Part shown: piece by piece, positions 8,336-18,152 of the stretch
Layout: every line of letters begins with the position of its first letter
How positions within the stretch are numbered: position 1 is the stretch's first letter
Source: Chitinophaga sp. GbtcB8
GTDB lineage: Bacteria > Bacteroidota > Bacteroidia > Chitinophagales > Chitinophagaceae
Length of the DNA: 61,285 nucleotides
Reading direction: 5' to 3'
Assembly: GCF_019091455.1 (NCBI RefSeq)
Contig: NZ_JAGXJN010000046.1
Coordinates: 1 to 61,285 of the forward strand
Program-made: the position numbers and the translations under genes
The notes under the pieces: model-generated
Database searches by the model: none
Told to the model about the DNA's origin: nothing
What the model saw: the letters and a program-made list of their open reading frames with translations, nothing else

Positions 8336-8746
8336 AAAAACGTTCTCCTCTACGTCTCCTGCCTCTTCCTCTGGGCCTGCAACGGCAAACAATGCGGTAA
8401 AGCAACCGTTGCAGATAAAGCCACCGATTCACTCCACACCGCTGAAAAATGGCAGGGCGTGATCCATGCCGTTACCTGCCAGGATATTGATGTGCAGCTT
8501 ACCTTTACCCGCGCACGCGGCGCAGATACCGGCACTTACCAAATGAGCCAGCACTGCCGGGAAAACGATAATACCTTTACAGATAGCGGCACCTGGCAGG
8601 TGAAAAAAGGGAAGGACATGATCTATCTGCTGCAAAGCAAAAGCGACGGCACATCCCACAGCTACCGCATTAACGGTAACCGCCTGATGGAGCTGGATGC
8701 AGACCGCAAAGAAGTAGATAGCTATTACCTGGAGAAAGTGGAGTAA
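8333..8746 (+). CDS. NlpE-like lipoprotein
   Basis: 137 residues. The signal peptide ends in a lipobox (CLFLWAC; Cys about residue 16), so it is a lipoprotein. The mature part resembles the NlpE N-terminal beta-barrel domain: WQGVIHAVTCQDIDVQLTF, then DTGTYQM, GTWQVKKGKDMIYLL and a short C-terminal strand. NlpE normally has a CxxC pair at this point; here only one Cys is present, as TCQDID. NlpE senses envelope and copper stress in enterobacteria; many Bacteroidota homologues are uncharacterised. The gene is single, flanked by a heptad repeat upstream and the 7TM sensor 53 bp downstream. Confidence 0.7.
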   Translation: MKNVLLYVSCLFLWACNGKQCGKATVADKATDSLHTAEKWQGVIHAVTCQDIDVQLTFTRARGADTGTYQMSQHCRENDNTFTDSGTWQVKKGKDMIYLLQSKSDGTSHSYRINGNRLMELDADRKEVDSYYLEKVE

Positions 8747-8799
8747 CAGCGCCTTAATTAAATATCCCCTACCTTTATCCCCGTAATTCGTGAACCAGA

Positions 8800-10719
8800 A
8801 TGGGGGGCCAATATTTACAGATCGCTTTTAGGCGCAATTCCACAATACTGTTCTTATGCCTGTTAATGATGGTAGTAATACCAGCCCGCGCACAGCAGCC
8901 GGTAACCATCAGCAATGAGCTGGAGCAGCATATTTTTACTTTTGGAGAGATCGAATACCTGCAGGATCCATCCGGCGCCCTTACCATTCAGCAGGTTAGC
9001 AGCCCGGCCTTTAACGGTTTTACACCCAATAAACAAAGCACTCCGCAAAACCATCAGTTAGGAAAAGTATACTGGTACCGCATCAAAATAAAAAATGATC
9101 CCGCAGTAAAAAAGCATTTTATCCTGGAATACTTTGACCAGACCATTGATGAGCTAACGGCCTACATGCCGGGTACAGACGGGCATTTCCGGCAGCTGCA
9201 AATGGGCGATCAATACCCTTTTCAGCAGCGCATGTTCCTGCACAAGAATTTTGAGCTGGACCTGGATAACAGTACAGCAGGGGAGCAGGTGTATTACTTC
9301 CGCATCCGCTCTGCACAAATAGCAGATGTGATCATTGTGCTGCGCTCCGTTAACAAATTTGTGGGATACGCCCTCAACGAATACTTCAGCTTCGGGATCT
9401 TTTATGGTATGATCCTGATCTTCAGTTTTTACAACCTGATCATGTTCCTGGCCGTACGGCAGCGCCAGTATTTATACTATGTATTGTATAACCTCAGCGT
9501 AGCGCTGTACGAGATGTGTACGGATGGTATTGCCTACCAATACCTGTGGCCGCATTCCCCGGCCTGGAACCAGTATGCCTTTGCCGTACCGCTCTGCTGT
9601 ATGAGCATTTTTGCCCTGCTGTTCACCCGCAAGCTGCTGTATGTAAGGTCAAGGGCGCCCTTGCTGAATAAGATCATCATGGGCATTATTGCCGCGCGCG
9701 TGTTATTCTTCCTGGCAGCCCTGGTGCTGAACCGTAGCTGGTTCAATTACAAGTTTATAGAAATGCTGCCCCTGGCCGTTGCTTTTGGTACCGGCATTTA
9801 TATATGGAGGCGGGGATACCGGCCGGCCCGTTTTTTTGTGCTGGCCTATAGCTTTCTGTTCGTGGGATTTATGCTCAAGTTCTTTATTATGCTGGGGTAT
9901 GAGTGGCTGAACTTTGGGGTGATCAGCTATTACAGCCTGAGCTTTTGCTTTATCCTGGAAATGTTCTTCCTGTCCTTTGCCATTGGCGATAAGGTGCGCC
10001 TGCTGAAAAAGAAAAAAGACAAGGCGCAGCGGCAGATCATTAGCCAGATGACAGAGAACGCCCGCCTGAAGGACACGCTGAACCGGGAGCTGGAATCGCA
10101 GGTAAAGGAGCGTACCCGGGAGCTGTTTGAGAAATCAGAGCTGATCGCGCAGCAGAATGAGGAGCTGCAGCAGGCCAATCAGCTGCTGCAGGAGCAGTCC
10201 CTGGAAATATCCCGTATGAACGACCTGCTGGAACAGGATAACCGGCAGCTGCAAACCAATGTGGAAAAGGTATCCCGGGCCAGGGTGCTTTCTGCCCCGG
10301 TGGATTTTGAGGAGTTCAGCAAGATCTATCCCGATAAGGAAAGCTGCTTTAAGTTCCTGGCAGAGCTGAAATGGAACCAGGGTTATGCCTGCCGGAAATG
10401 CGGGCACGATCATTATTTCAACGGGCATTTAATATACAGCCGCCGCTGCGCCAAATGCGGGTACGAGGAATCCGTAACCGCCAATACCATTTTACAGAAT
10501 ACCCGTATAGATATCAATAAGGCCTTTTACATGATCTTCCTGGTGTACTCCACCAAGGGCAAAATATCTTCCCATAAGCTCTCCGAGATCCTCAGCATCC
10601 GCCAAAGTACCTGCTGGTCTTACAGCACCCGTATTAAAAAAGTTATGGAGGAAAGGAAGAAAACCCTGCAAAATTCCGACGAAAAAGGATGGAGTAAGCT
10701 GGTAATGGAATACGATTAA
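8800..10719 (+). CDS. 7TM-DISM sensor fused to an IS1595-type zinc ribbon
   Basis: 639 residues. Order: signal peptide (1-31); an extracellular DISMED2-like beta domain (about 40-180; GKVYWYRIKIKNDP); seven membrane helices (about 195-395); a charged coiled coil (about 400-505; ELESQVKERTREL); then a zinc ribbon with C531-x2-C534 and C550-x2-C553. The last segment (TANTILQNTRIDINKAFYMI then KGKISSHKLSEIL) matches the part that follows the ribbon in IS1595/ISXO2 transposases. The DDE nuclease is absent. The usual output of 7TM-DISM proteins is a kinase, cyclase or LytTR-type domain, so a transposase-derived DNA- or protein-binding output is unusual. The ATG at 8800 starts the signal peptide. 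No operon partner is evident. Confidence 0.82.
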   Translation: MGGQYLQIAFRRNSTILFLCLLMMVVIPARAQQPVTISNELEQHIFTFGEIEYLQDPSGALTIQQVSSPAFNGFTPNKQSTPQNHQLGKVYWYRIKIKNDPAVKKHFILEYFDQTIDELTAYMPGTDGHFRQLQMGDQYPFQQRMFLHKNFELDLDNSTAGEQVYYFRIRSAQIADVIIVLRSVNKFVGYALNEYFSFGIFYGMILIFSFYNLIMFLAVRQRQYLYYVLYNLSVALYEMCTDGIAYQYLWPHSPAWNQYAFAVPLCCMSIFALLFTRKLLYVRSRAPLLNKIIMGIIAARVLFFLAALVLNRSWFNYKFIEMLPLAVAFGTGIYIWRRGYRPARFFVLAYSFLFVGFMLKFFIMLGYEWLNFGVISYYSLSFCFILEMFFLSFAIGDKVRLLKKKKDKAQRQIISQMTENARLKDTLNRELESQVKERTRELFEKSELIAQQNEELQQANQLLQEQSLEISRMNDLLEQDNRQLQTNVEKVSRARVLSAPVDFEEFSKIYPDKESCFKFLAELKWNQGYACRKCGHDHYFNGHLIYSRRCAKCGYEESVTANTILQNTRIDINKAFYMIFLVYSTKGKISSHKLSEILSIRQSTCWSYSTRIKKVMEERKKTLQNSDEKGWSKLVMEYD

Positions 10720-10887
10720 CCCCTTTTCAGACAGGTAATCATCCGTATCAGTTTCTTGCAATTTACCCCCCGGCAACGGGTGGAATGCCCTTGATTATCA
10801 GGGTCGTTCACCCGTTTCAATTTACGGTAGCCAAGCGTATCAAAATAATTATAACAACTTTATTATCAACAAGTTATAAAAAATATT

Positions 10888-10920
10888 TTTGGTTTTCAAC
10901 TTAATTTTCAGATAACTTTA
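10888..10920 (+). promoter_or_regulatory. candidate Bacteroidota promoter for susC
   Basis: TTTG at 10888-10891 and TAACTTTA at 10913-10920, 21 bp apart, fit the Bacteroidota -33/-7 pattern with one mismatch in the -7 box. It would leave a 5' leader of about 110 nt. The gap 10720-11033 is otherwise non-coding. Confidence 0.45.
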
Positions 10921-11033
10921 CAGCAATAGTTCTACCGTAAGTTTTTCCATGTTGTGAGATCAGAACCGCGAACGTTTATGAGATCCAACCAAAACAGATA
11001 CAAAACCAAAGATTCGTTATTCTATTACATTTT

Positions 11034-14000
11034 ATGTTTATCCACATGCAAAAGAAGTTTACACTTTTAATGGCCTTCCTGTTGCTGGCGGTGCTGTATG
11101 CCGGCGCACAGGATCTTGCCATAAAGGGACATGTCCAGGACCAGCAGGGAAATCCCCTGCCAGGTGTGTCCATCTCAATTAAAAATACCAGCAAGGGCGC
11201 CATTACCCAGCCGGATGGTAACTTCAGCATCCAGGCAGCTGCATCGGACGTGCTGGTATTTTCCTACATCGGGTTTGTTGCCCAGGAGGTGCCGGTGAAC
11301 AACCAAACCACCGTCAACATTACCTTACAGGATCAGAACAAGCAGCTGAATGAGGTGGTAGTAGTAGGGTATGGCACCCAGCGGAAAAAGGACATTACCG
11401 GTTCCGTATCCGTGGTAGGGGAAAAGGAATTTGCTTCCCGTCCCAATACCCAGCTGGGATCTGTGCTGCAGGGCAAAGCGCCCGGCGTGCAGGTGCTGGC
11501 CTCTTCCGGTAAGCCCTCTGCCGGGTTAAACATCCGCATACGCGGTACCAGCTCTATCAGCAGCAGCAGCAACCCGCTGTATGTAATAGATGGAGTGCCT
11601 ACTACAGATACCCGCTCACTGAACCCATCGGATATTGAAAGCGTATCTGTATTAAAAGATGCTTCCTCTGCCGCTATCTACGGCGCTTCCGGTGCTAACG
11701 GCGTGGTATTGATCACTACCCGCAGGGGAAAAACGGGCGATCCCCGGTTTGAGTTCAATGCCTACGGCGGTTACTCCTCTGTATGGAAAAGAATGGATGT
11801 GCTGAACGGCCCCCAGTATAAAGACCTGATGACCGAATTAGGCTACATTACCGACTGGAACAAATACAACCAGAACACCAGCTGGCAGGATGAAATATTC
11901 CGCAAAGGCACTTCTCAGAACTACCAGCTGTCTATGTCCGGTAAAACGGATAAAACCACCTATTACCTTTCCGGTGGCTGGGTACAGCAGAACGGTGCTA
12001 TCCGTTCCGCTACCATGGACCGTTTTAACTTTAAGGTAAACCTGGAACAAAAGGTAAATAACTGGCTTACCATGGGTACCAACGTGGCTTACAGCCGCTG
12101 GCACGATGTGGATGTAACGGATAACATTGGCGTGGACAGAGGCGGCGTGCTGTTAGGCACCCTGGCCACCCCGCCGGTAATAGGCATTTATAACCCGGAC
12201 GGTACTTTTACCAGCAACCCTTTCCAGGACTGGGAAAACCCCGTTGCCAGCACAGATGGTGCGGACCGCGGTTATAAACAACAGCGCCTGCTGGGTAATG
12301 TGTATGCAGAAATATACCTGCTGCCGGAGCTGAAGTTCCGCAGCAACTTTGGGGTAGATTATAACAACTCCCTATACGATTATTTCCTGGACCCCTTCCG
12401 CACCAGCTATGGCCGTGCGCAAAAGGGCAGGGGTAAGAATACAACCGACCTGGTGAACTACTGGATCGCAGAGAACACCCTTTCCTACAACAAAACCTTT
12501 GGCAAACATACCATTGGTGCTTTGGGTGGTGTGGTAGCGCAAAAAACCAAATGGGAAAGCGCCACTATAGAAAAAACAGGTTTTTCCGGTGGCAGCATTC
12601 CCACTACCAATGCCGGTTCTGTTTTTGTGAGCGCAGACAATACCAAATCAGAAAAAAGCAATGCCTCTTTCCTGGGCAGGATCAACTATGGTTATGCTGA
12701 TAAATATTTGCTGACGGCTAACTTCCGCGCAGATGCATCTTCCATTTTCGGGCCTGCGCACCGTTGGGGTTATTTCCCATCCGCATCAGTAGGCTGGCGT
12801 ATTTCACAGGAAGAGTTTATGAAGGGCGTAACCGCTATCAATGACCTGAAGCTGCGTGCCGGCTGGGGCAAGGTAGGTAATGACCAATTGGGCGATAGCC
12901 GTTATGCATGGCTGGGCCTTGTAGGCAGCGGCAGCAACTATCCCATTGGCGGTGTGGTATTGCCCGGTAACACACCTTCTTCTTTCGAGAACAGGAACCT
13001 GAAATGGGAAGCTACCGAACAGTATAACGTAGGTATAGATGTAGCCGTGCTGGATTCCCGCCTGAGCTTTAGCGCAGATGCTTATGTGAAAAATACCTCT
13101 GACCTGCTGCTGAATGTGCCAGTGCCTAAATCAACCGGTTTTGATATCTCTACCCAGAACATTGGTAAGATCCAGAATAAAGGTTTTGAGTTCCTGGTAA
13201 GCTCCCGCAACTTCGTAGGTGAGTTCCAGTGGGAAACGGATTTCAATATTTCATTTAACCGCAATAAGGTAGTAGACATTGTTGGGCAGGATATTTTCAA
13301 CGCCAATGTATCTAACCGCGGCAACGTAAGCCTGGCGCGTGAAGGCGAGCCCCTGGGCGTGTTCTACGGTTATGTGGCCGCCGGCGTGGATCCGGAAACC
13401 GGCAATATGCAGTACCTGGATAAAACCGGTAAAAAAACATTTACGCCTGCTGCTGAGGACCGCACGATCATTGGTGATCCCAACCCGGATTTCCTTTACG
13501 GGTTAACCAACAATTTCAGCTATAAGAACATCCGTTTGAGCGTATTCCTGCAGGGCTCACAGGGCAATGATATGTTCAACGCCTCCCGCATAGAAACAGA
13601 ATCCATGATAGACCCGCGTAACCAGAGCACAGCCGTGCTGCGCCGCTGGAAAACACCGGGCCAGGTAACAGATATTCCCAAAGCAGTGGCTAATAATTCA
13701 GATAACTCCCGCATCTCTACCCGTTATGTGGAAAACGGCTCTTACATGCGCGTGAAATCCGCTACCCTGAGCTACGATCTGCCGGCAGATCTGCTGAGCA
13801 GGATCAAGCTCAAAAACCTGCGTGTATACATAACCGGTGAAAACCTGTTCACCTTTACCAAATACACCGGTTTTGATCCGGAAGTGAATTTCCTGGGTAA
13901 CAGCACTAACGCTACAGAAGCTAATACCTCTATGGGTGTTGACTTTGGCACCTACCCGCAAACGCGTAACCTGATTGTGGGCTTAAATGTTTCATTCTAA
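11034..14000 (+). CDS. SusC/RagA-type TonB-dependent glycan transporter
   Basis: 988 residues if started at 11034; the second ATG (11046, MQKKFTLLMAF) gives an equally good signal peptide ending AGAQ. Domains: a CarboxypepD_reg-like beta-sandwich (about 25-100; GNPLPGVSISIKNTSKGA), a plug domain (about 115-220; GYGTQRKKDITGSV and IRGTSSISSSSNPLYVIDGV) and a 22-strand barrel to the C-terminal Phe. SusC proteins import oligosaccharides across the outer membrane with a SusD lid. susD follows 11 bp after the stop and a GH30 follows that, making a compact polysaccharide-utilisation locus. No sigma/anti-sigma pair is adjacent. Confidence 0.95.
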   Translation: MFIHMQKKFTLLMAFLLLAVLYAGAQDLAIKGHVQDQQGNPLPGVSISIKNTSKGAITQPDGNFSIQAAASDVLVFSYIGFVAQEVPVNNQTTVNITLQDQNKQLNEVVVVGYGTQRKKDITGSVSVVGEKEFASRPNTQLGSVLQGKAPGVQVLASSGKPSAGLNIRIRGTSSISSSSNPLYVIDGVPTTDTRSLNPSDIESVSVLKDASSAAIYGASGANGVVLITTRRGKTGDPRFEFNAYGGYSSVWKRMDVLNGPQYKDLMTELGYITDWNKYNQNTSWQDEIFRKGTSQNYQLSMSGKTDKTTYYLSGGWVQQNGAIRSATMDRFNFKVNLEQKVNNWLTMGTNVAYSRWHDVDVTDNIGVDRGGVLLGTLATPPVIGIYNPDGTFTSNPFQDWENPVASTDGADRGYKQQRLLGNVYAEIYLLPELKFRSNFGVDYNNSLYDYFLDPFRTSYGRAQKGRGKNTTDLVNYWIAENTLSYNKTFGKHTIGALGGVVAQKTKWESATIEKTGFSGGSIPTTNAGSVFVSADNTKSEKSNASFLGRINYGYADKYLLTANFRADASSIFGPAHRWGYFPSASVGWRISQEEFMKGVTAINDLKLRAGWGKVGNDQLGDSRYAWLGLVGSGSNYPIGGVVLPGNTPSSFENRNLKWEATEQYNVGIDVAVLDSRLSFSADAYVKNTSDLLLNVPVPKSTGFDISTQNIGKIQNKGFEFLVSSRNFVGEFQWETDFNISFNRNKVVDIVGQDIFNANVSNRGNVSLAREGEPLGVFYGYVAAGVDPETGNMQYLDKTGKKTFTPAAEDRTIIGDPNPDFLYGLTNNFSYKNIRLSVFLQGSQGNDMFNASRIETESMIDPRNQSTAVLRRWKTPGQVTDIPKAVANNSDNSRISTRYVENGSYMRVKSATLSYDLPADLLSRIKLKNLRVYITGENLFTFTKYTGFDPEVNFLGNSTNATEANTSMGVDFGTYPQTRNLIVGLNVSF

Positions 14001-14011
14001 TTCTTACAACT

Positions 14012-15478
14012 ATGCAAGCAAGATATATTGTATTATGTGTGTTGGTTTTGAGCCTGGGCGCCTGCAGCAAATTTGTGGACCTGTCGCCCATTTCAGACGC
14101 CACAACGGGAAATGCCTACCAGTCTGCCAGCGATGCGGAAGCCGCGCTCACCGGGGCTTACGACGCCTTTCAGCAGGAATACTACGTATGGGACAACATT
14201 AATTTTACGGATGTAGTATCCGATAACTATTATGCCGGCGGCGATAACCCGGAAATTTTCCAGATGGACCTGCTCACCTACACACCGGTTAACAGCCGCC
14301 TGTTTAATGCCTGGAGCCAGCTGTATACCGGTATTGCACGCGTCAACATCATCCTGCAAAAAGTGCCGGATATAACCGATCCCAAGCTGGACGCCAATAA
14401 CCGCAAAGAGCAGATCTTAGGGGAAGCATCTTTTCTGCGCGCTTACCACTATTACCAGTTAGTGAAAACTTTTGGCGGCGTGCCGCTGGTGCTGGAACCC
14501 GCTACCTCTGCAGATCCCGGCGAAACCAATAAAGCCCGTGCTACGGATGCGGAAGTATATGCGCAGATCATTAAAGACCTGGAATTTGCTTTAACCCGCC
14601 TGCCGGATTCTTATTCCGATGATGCCAGCGTAAATAAGGCACGCGCCACCAAAGGCGCCGTAAATGCGCTGCTGGCAAAGGTATACGCTCAGAAGTCGGA
14701 CCGTGATTACAACAAGGTGCTGGAATACTGTAATGCGGTAACCAGCAGCCCGGCCGGTTACCAGCTTATTAATTATAATTTCCTGTTTGATGGCAGCCAT
14801 TATAACAATGATGAATCCATCATGGAAATACAGTACACCGGTGGAACAGAAGCTAATTTTGGCCCGCAGCTGCTGTTGCCGCCTTCTGTAAGCGGCGATA
14901 CCTGGCGCAAATTCGTAACACCCTCCCAGGATCTGGTAAAGGCTTTTGACAGCGAGAAGGATGTTATTCGCAAGAACGCCAGTATCCTGTTTGAGAACGT
15001 AAGCTGGACAGATGAATACTGGGCTATTGGCGGCGGCAGCGTGCCATTTGCCTACAAGTGGAAAAGCGCTAACGGCTGGGCCAGCACCAACCGGCAATAC
15101 CTGTTCCGCCTGGGCGATATTATACTGTTAAAAGCAGAAGCCCTGAATGCTTTAAGCCGTACGCCGGAAGCTGCTATTGAGCTGAATAAGGTGCGCACCC
15201 GTGTTAATCTGCCTGGGGTAACCGCTACCACTAAAGAAGCCATGCAGCTGGCCATTGAAAAAGAACGCCGCCTGGAGCTGGCACAGGAAGGCCAGCGCTG
15301 GGACGACCTGCGCCGCTATAACCGTGCAGAAACCGTGATGAATGCGCTGAATGAAATAGACCTGCGCAACAACCAGCGCGTGGATTACAAAATGACCAAG
15401 GATAAGGAGCTGATGCCTATTCCGCAGCAGGAGCGCGACCGTAACAAACAGTTATCACAGAACCAGGGATATAATTAA
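14012..15478 (+). CDS. SusD/RagB-type glycan-binding lipoprotein
   Basis: 488 residues. Lipoprotein signal with lipobox LGACSKF (Cys about residue 18). TPR-like helical body typical of SusD: SDAEAALTGAYDAFQ, ILGEASFLRAYHYYQLVKTFGGVPL, ATKGAVNALLAKVYAQ, and the C-terminal signature RLELAQEGQRWDDLRRY. It sits on the outer leaflet as the lid of the SusC barrel just upstream and delivers glycan to it. A strong hairpin terminator ends the susCD transcript 22 bp downstream. Confidence 0.95.
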   Translation: MQARYIVLCVLVLSLGACSKFVDLSPISDATTGNAYQSASDAEAALTGAYDAFQQEYYVWDNINFTDVVSDNYYAGGDNPEIFQMDLLTYTPVNSRLFNAWSQLYTGIARVNIILQKVPDITDPKLDANNRKEQILGEASFLRAYHYYQLVKTFGGVPLVLEPATSADPGETNKARATDAEVYAQIIKDLEFALTRLPDSYSDDASVNKARATKGAVNALLAKVYAQKSDRDYNKVLEYCNAVTSSPAGYQLINYNFLFDGSHYNNDESIMEIQYTGGTEANFGPQLLLPPSVSGDTWRKFVTPSQDLVKAFDSEKDVIRKNASILFENVSWTDEYWAIGGGSVPFAYKWKSANGWASTNRQYLFRLGDIILLKAEALNALSRTPEAAIELNKVRTRVNLPGVTATTKEAMQLAIEKERRLELAQEGQRWDDLRRYNRAETVMNALNEIDLRNNQRVDYKMTKDKELMPIPQQERDRNKQLSQNQGYN

Positions 15479-15499
15479 TATCTCCACGTCATTAATACC

Positions 15500-15545
15500 G
15501 CGGACCGGCCATCATTTCAAGCCCTGGCCGGTCCGCTTTTTATTA
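15500..15545 (+). terminator. intrinsic terminator after susD
   Basis: A perfect 12 bp stem (15500-15511 with 15525-15536) and 13-base loop, followed by TTTTTATTA. It separates susCD from the GH30 gene, so the enzyme is either expressed by partial read-through or from its own promoter. Confidence 0.85.
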
Positions 15546-15563
15546 CTAGTTTAACCAGTGTGT

Positions 15564-17003
15564 ATGAAAAGAATACCATACGGCATTTGCTGCCTGGTAC
15601 TGGCCGCGGCTTGCGGTAAAAGCCCCGCTAAACAAACCACTACGCCGCCTGAAGATACTATAGCAGCAGCGGGTAAAGCCAAAGTATGGGTAACCACCGG
15701 CAACCAGGTGAAGCTGTTACAGCCGCAAAAAGACATTGATATTACTACCGGCGCTGCTTCAGCTGACGCCATTATAAATATTGACTTTGCAAAAAAGCTG
15801 CAGGAGGTAGACGGTTTTGGCGCTGCGCTCACCGGCTCATCAGCCTACGTGATCAATAAGCTTAACAGCACACAGCGCCAGCAGCTGCTGCAGGACCTGT
15901 TTGATCCGCAGCAGGGTATAGGCATCAGCTACCTGCGGTTAACCATGGGCGCATCGGATTTTTCCCTGGCTGATTTTACTTACGATGATCTGCCCGCAGG
16001 GCAAACAGATCCCGGGTTAACACATTTTTCTATAGAAAAAGATAAGGCCGATGTGCTGCCCGTTCTAAAGGCCATTAAAGCGCTGGCGCCGGACCTGCAG
16101 CTGATGGCCACGCCCTGGAGCGCACCTGCCTGGATGAAGGATAATGGTAAGCTGGCCGGCGGCCGTTTAAAAGCAGAATGGAATGCAGCCTACGCCAACT
16201 ACTTTGTAAAATACCTGCAGGCCATGCAGCAGGAGGGTATTACTATTAATACCATTACCCCGCAGAATGAGCCGCTGTTTGAAGCCAAATATCCTTCCAT
16301 GTACATGGATGCCGCTATGCAGGCCGCATTCATTAAAGATCACCTGGGACCTGCTTTACAAAAGAATAAGCTTGGTACCGGCATTATTGTATATGATCAT
16401 AACTGGGATCATCCGGAATACCCCATTAACATACTGAACGATGCGCAGGCCAAACAATATATAACCGGTTCCGCATTTCATGCCTATGCAGGCCAGGTAA
16501 GCGCTATGACGCAGGTACATGCGCAGCACCCGGACAAAGGCCTGTATTTTACAGAAATTTCCGGCGGCGCCTGGGCCACGGATTTTGCATCCAACCTGGA
16601 CTGGAACATGAGTAATTTATTCATTGGCGCCATGAACAACTGGTCTAAGATCACTTTGCTCTGGAACCTGGCGCTGGACAGCAATAGCGGGCCGCGTAAC
16701 GGAGGTTGCCAGGACTGCAGGGGCGTGGTAACCATAACATCGGGCGGCAATATTACCCGTAATGTGGAGTATTATGCAATTGGCCACTTGTCGAAATTTG
16801 TACGGCCCGGCGCTTTTCGTGTAACGATGACCGGTAGCGCCATTCCCGGCCTGGAAAGCGTAGCATTTTTGAATAAGGATAATTCCAAAGTGCTGGTAGT
16901 GCTGAACCGGGAAGAGAGCGCTAAAACCTTTGCGGTTACAGATGGTACGCATCAATATACTTACTCCATGGAAGGCAGGGCAGTAGCCACTTTTGTGTGG
17001 TAG
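15564..17003 (+). CDS. GH30 family glycoside hydrolase lipoprotein
   Basis: 479 residues from ATG 15564 (a GTG lies two codons earlier). The lipobox LVLAAACGKS predicts a lipoprotein. GH30 clan-A TIM barrel: EVDGFGAALTGSSAYV, LRLTMGASDFSLADFTY, the acid/base Glu in TPQNEP (about residue 236) and the nucleophile Glu in FTEISGG (about 331), with a C-terminal beta domain (about 400-479). Family members include beta-1,6-glucanases, glucosylceramidases and xylanases. The SusCD neighbours favour a beta-1,6-glucan or related glycan target, but this is inference. A terminator precedes it. Confidence 0.9.
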   Translation: MKRIPYGICCLVLAAACGKSPAKQTTTPPEDTIAAAGKAKVWVTTGNQVKLLQPQKDIDITTGAASADAIINIDFAKKLQEVDGFGAALTGSSAYVINKLNSTQRQQLLQDLFDPQQGIGISYLRLTMGASDFSLADFTYDDLPAGQTDPGLTHFSIEKDKADVLPVLKAIKALAPDLQLMATPWSAPAWMKDNGKLAGGRLKAEWNAAYANYFVKYLQAMQQEGITINTITPQNEPLFEAKYPSMYMDAAMQAAFIKDHLGPALQKNKLGTGIIVYDHNWDHPEYPINILNDAQAKQYITGSAFHAYAGQVSAMTQVHAQHPDKGLYFTEISGGAWATDFASNLDWNMSNLFIGAMNNWSKITLLWNLALDSNSGPRNGGCQDCRGVVTITSGGNITRNVEYYAIGHLSKFVRPGAFRVTMTGSAIPGLESVAFLNKDNSKVLVVLNREESAKTFAVTDGTHQYTYSMEGRAVATFVW

Positions 17004-17020
17004 GCTGCCGGGGCGCAAAA

Positions 17021-17048
17021 GTCAATGGACCATCAGCTATGGACCATC
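17021..17048. repeat. family B heptad repeat upstream of the mutarotase gene
   Basis: 7-mers in phase: GTCAATG, GACCATC, AGCTATG, GACCATC (17021-17048). It starts 17 bp after the GH30 stop. A TAnnTTTG-type element (TATTTTTG, 17060-17067) follows, just before the mutarotase ATG. The minus-strand prfC region has the same order of family B repeat, TATTTTTG, start codon. Confidence 0.65.
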
Positions 17049-17087
17049 GACTTTTTCATTATTTTTGCCCCCATAACTAACCATCTT

Positions 17088-17957
17088 ATGCTACAGCTTT
17101 CCAACGACAAAATAAACATCACTATTGCTGAACACGGAGCCGAGCTGCAAACCCTTACCCGTAAGGATATGCCGCTGGAATACCTCTGGAATGGCGATGC
17201 AGCGTTCTGGGGTAAAAAAAGCCCGGTGCTTTTTCCCATTGTAGGCGGCCTGCATAATAACAGCTACCGGTATAACGGTGAAACGTACACGCTGGGCCGT
17301 CATGGTTTTGCGCGGGACATGGTTTTTACAGTAGTGGAGCAAACAGCCACCAGCGCCACTTTACGCCTGACAGATAATGCAGATACGTTAAAGGTATATC
17401 CCTTCCGTTTTCAGTTTGAGGTAGCATATGCGTTGCAGGATGCCGGCTTAACTGTTACCTACCGCGTAAAAAATACCGGCAAGGAAAAGCTGCTGTTCTC
17501 CGTGGGCGGCCATCCTGCCTTCAGGCTGCCTTTGGCAGATGGTACTGCTTATGAAGATTATTACCTGTATTTTAATAAAGAAGAGAATGCCGGTAAATGG
17601 CCGCTGTCTGCAGCCGGATTAATTGAGCGCACTACACAGCCTTTGCTGGAACATACGCATACCTTACCATTAAAACGATCTTTATTTTACCAGGATGCCC
17701 TGGTATTTAAAGACCTGGCTTCTGATACCGTTACCCTGAAAAGTGATAAAACGCCGCATGGCCTTACTTTTCATTTTAAGGGATTCCCTTACCTGGGCAT
17801 CTGGGCCGCTAAAAATGCAGACTTTGTATGCATAGAGCCCTGGTGTGGAATTGCCGATCATGTGGATGCCAGCGGCAGGCTGGAAGAAAAGGAAGGCGTC
17901 ATAGAACTGGTGCCGGATGCGGAGTTTGAGCGGGCATGGAGTGTGGAATTGTTTTGA
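17088..17957 (+). CDS. aldose 1-epimerase family protein (mutarotase)
   Basis: 289 residues from ATG 17088; the open frame reaches back to 17025 but those codons come from a repeat. Mutarotase beta-sandwich: AEHGAELQTLTRKDMPLEYLWNGD, FPIVGGLHNNSYRYNGETYTLGRHGFARD, the catalytic-type VGGHPAFRLPL, and WCGIADH near the end. The YLWNG/GRHGFARD pattern fits the LacX-like branch, which interconverts anomers of aldohexoses or their phosphates in the cytoplasm. It follows the susCD-GH30 locus on the same strand and would feed released sugar into metabolism. Confidence 0.88.
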   Translation: MLQLSNDKINITIAEHGAELQTLTRKDMPLEYLWNGDAAFWGKKSPVLFPIVGGLHNNSYRYNGETYTLGRHGFARDMVFTVVEQTATSATLRLTDNADTLKVYPFRFQFEVAYALQDAGLTVTYRVKNTGKEKLLFSVGGHPAFRLPLADGTAYEDYYLYFNKEENAGKWPLSAAGLIERTTQPLLEHTHTLPLKRSLFYQDALVFKDLASDTVTLKSDKTPHGLTFHFKGFPYLGIWAAKNADFVCIEPWCGIADHVDASGRLEEKEGVIELVPDAEFERAWSVELF

Positions 17958-18152
17958 CGCATTTGAAAAGCATAGCTACTCTCTTTGCATTCAGAACACC
18001 TTGCATACAATACCTGTTACGCAAACCGGCAGAGTGAGCAATGCCACGCCGGCAGCCGTTTTAGCTGCCCCTTCCATAAACAGGCTGGCACCATTTTAGC
18101 GCTGTAAAAGTGGTTAAACGGAAACTATTTTTTAACATTAAAACTAATAGAT

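Noticed and set aside
8800..10719. IS1595 insertion sequence
   Set aside because: Only the zinc ribbon and the following helix segment are present, in frame with the sensor; no DDE domain, inverted repeats or target duplication seen.
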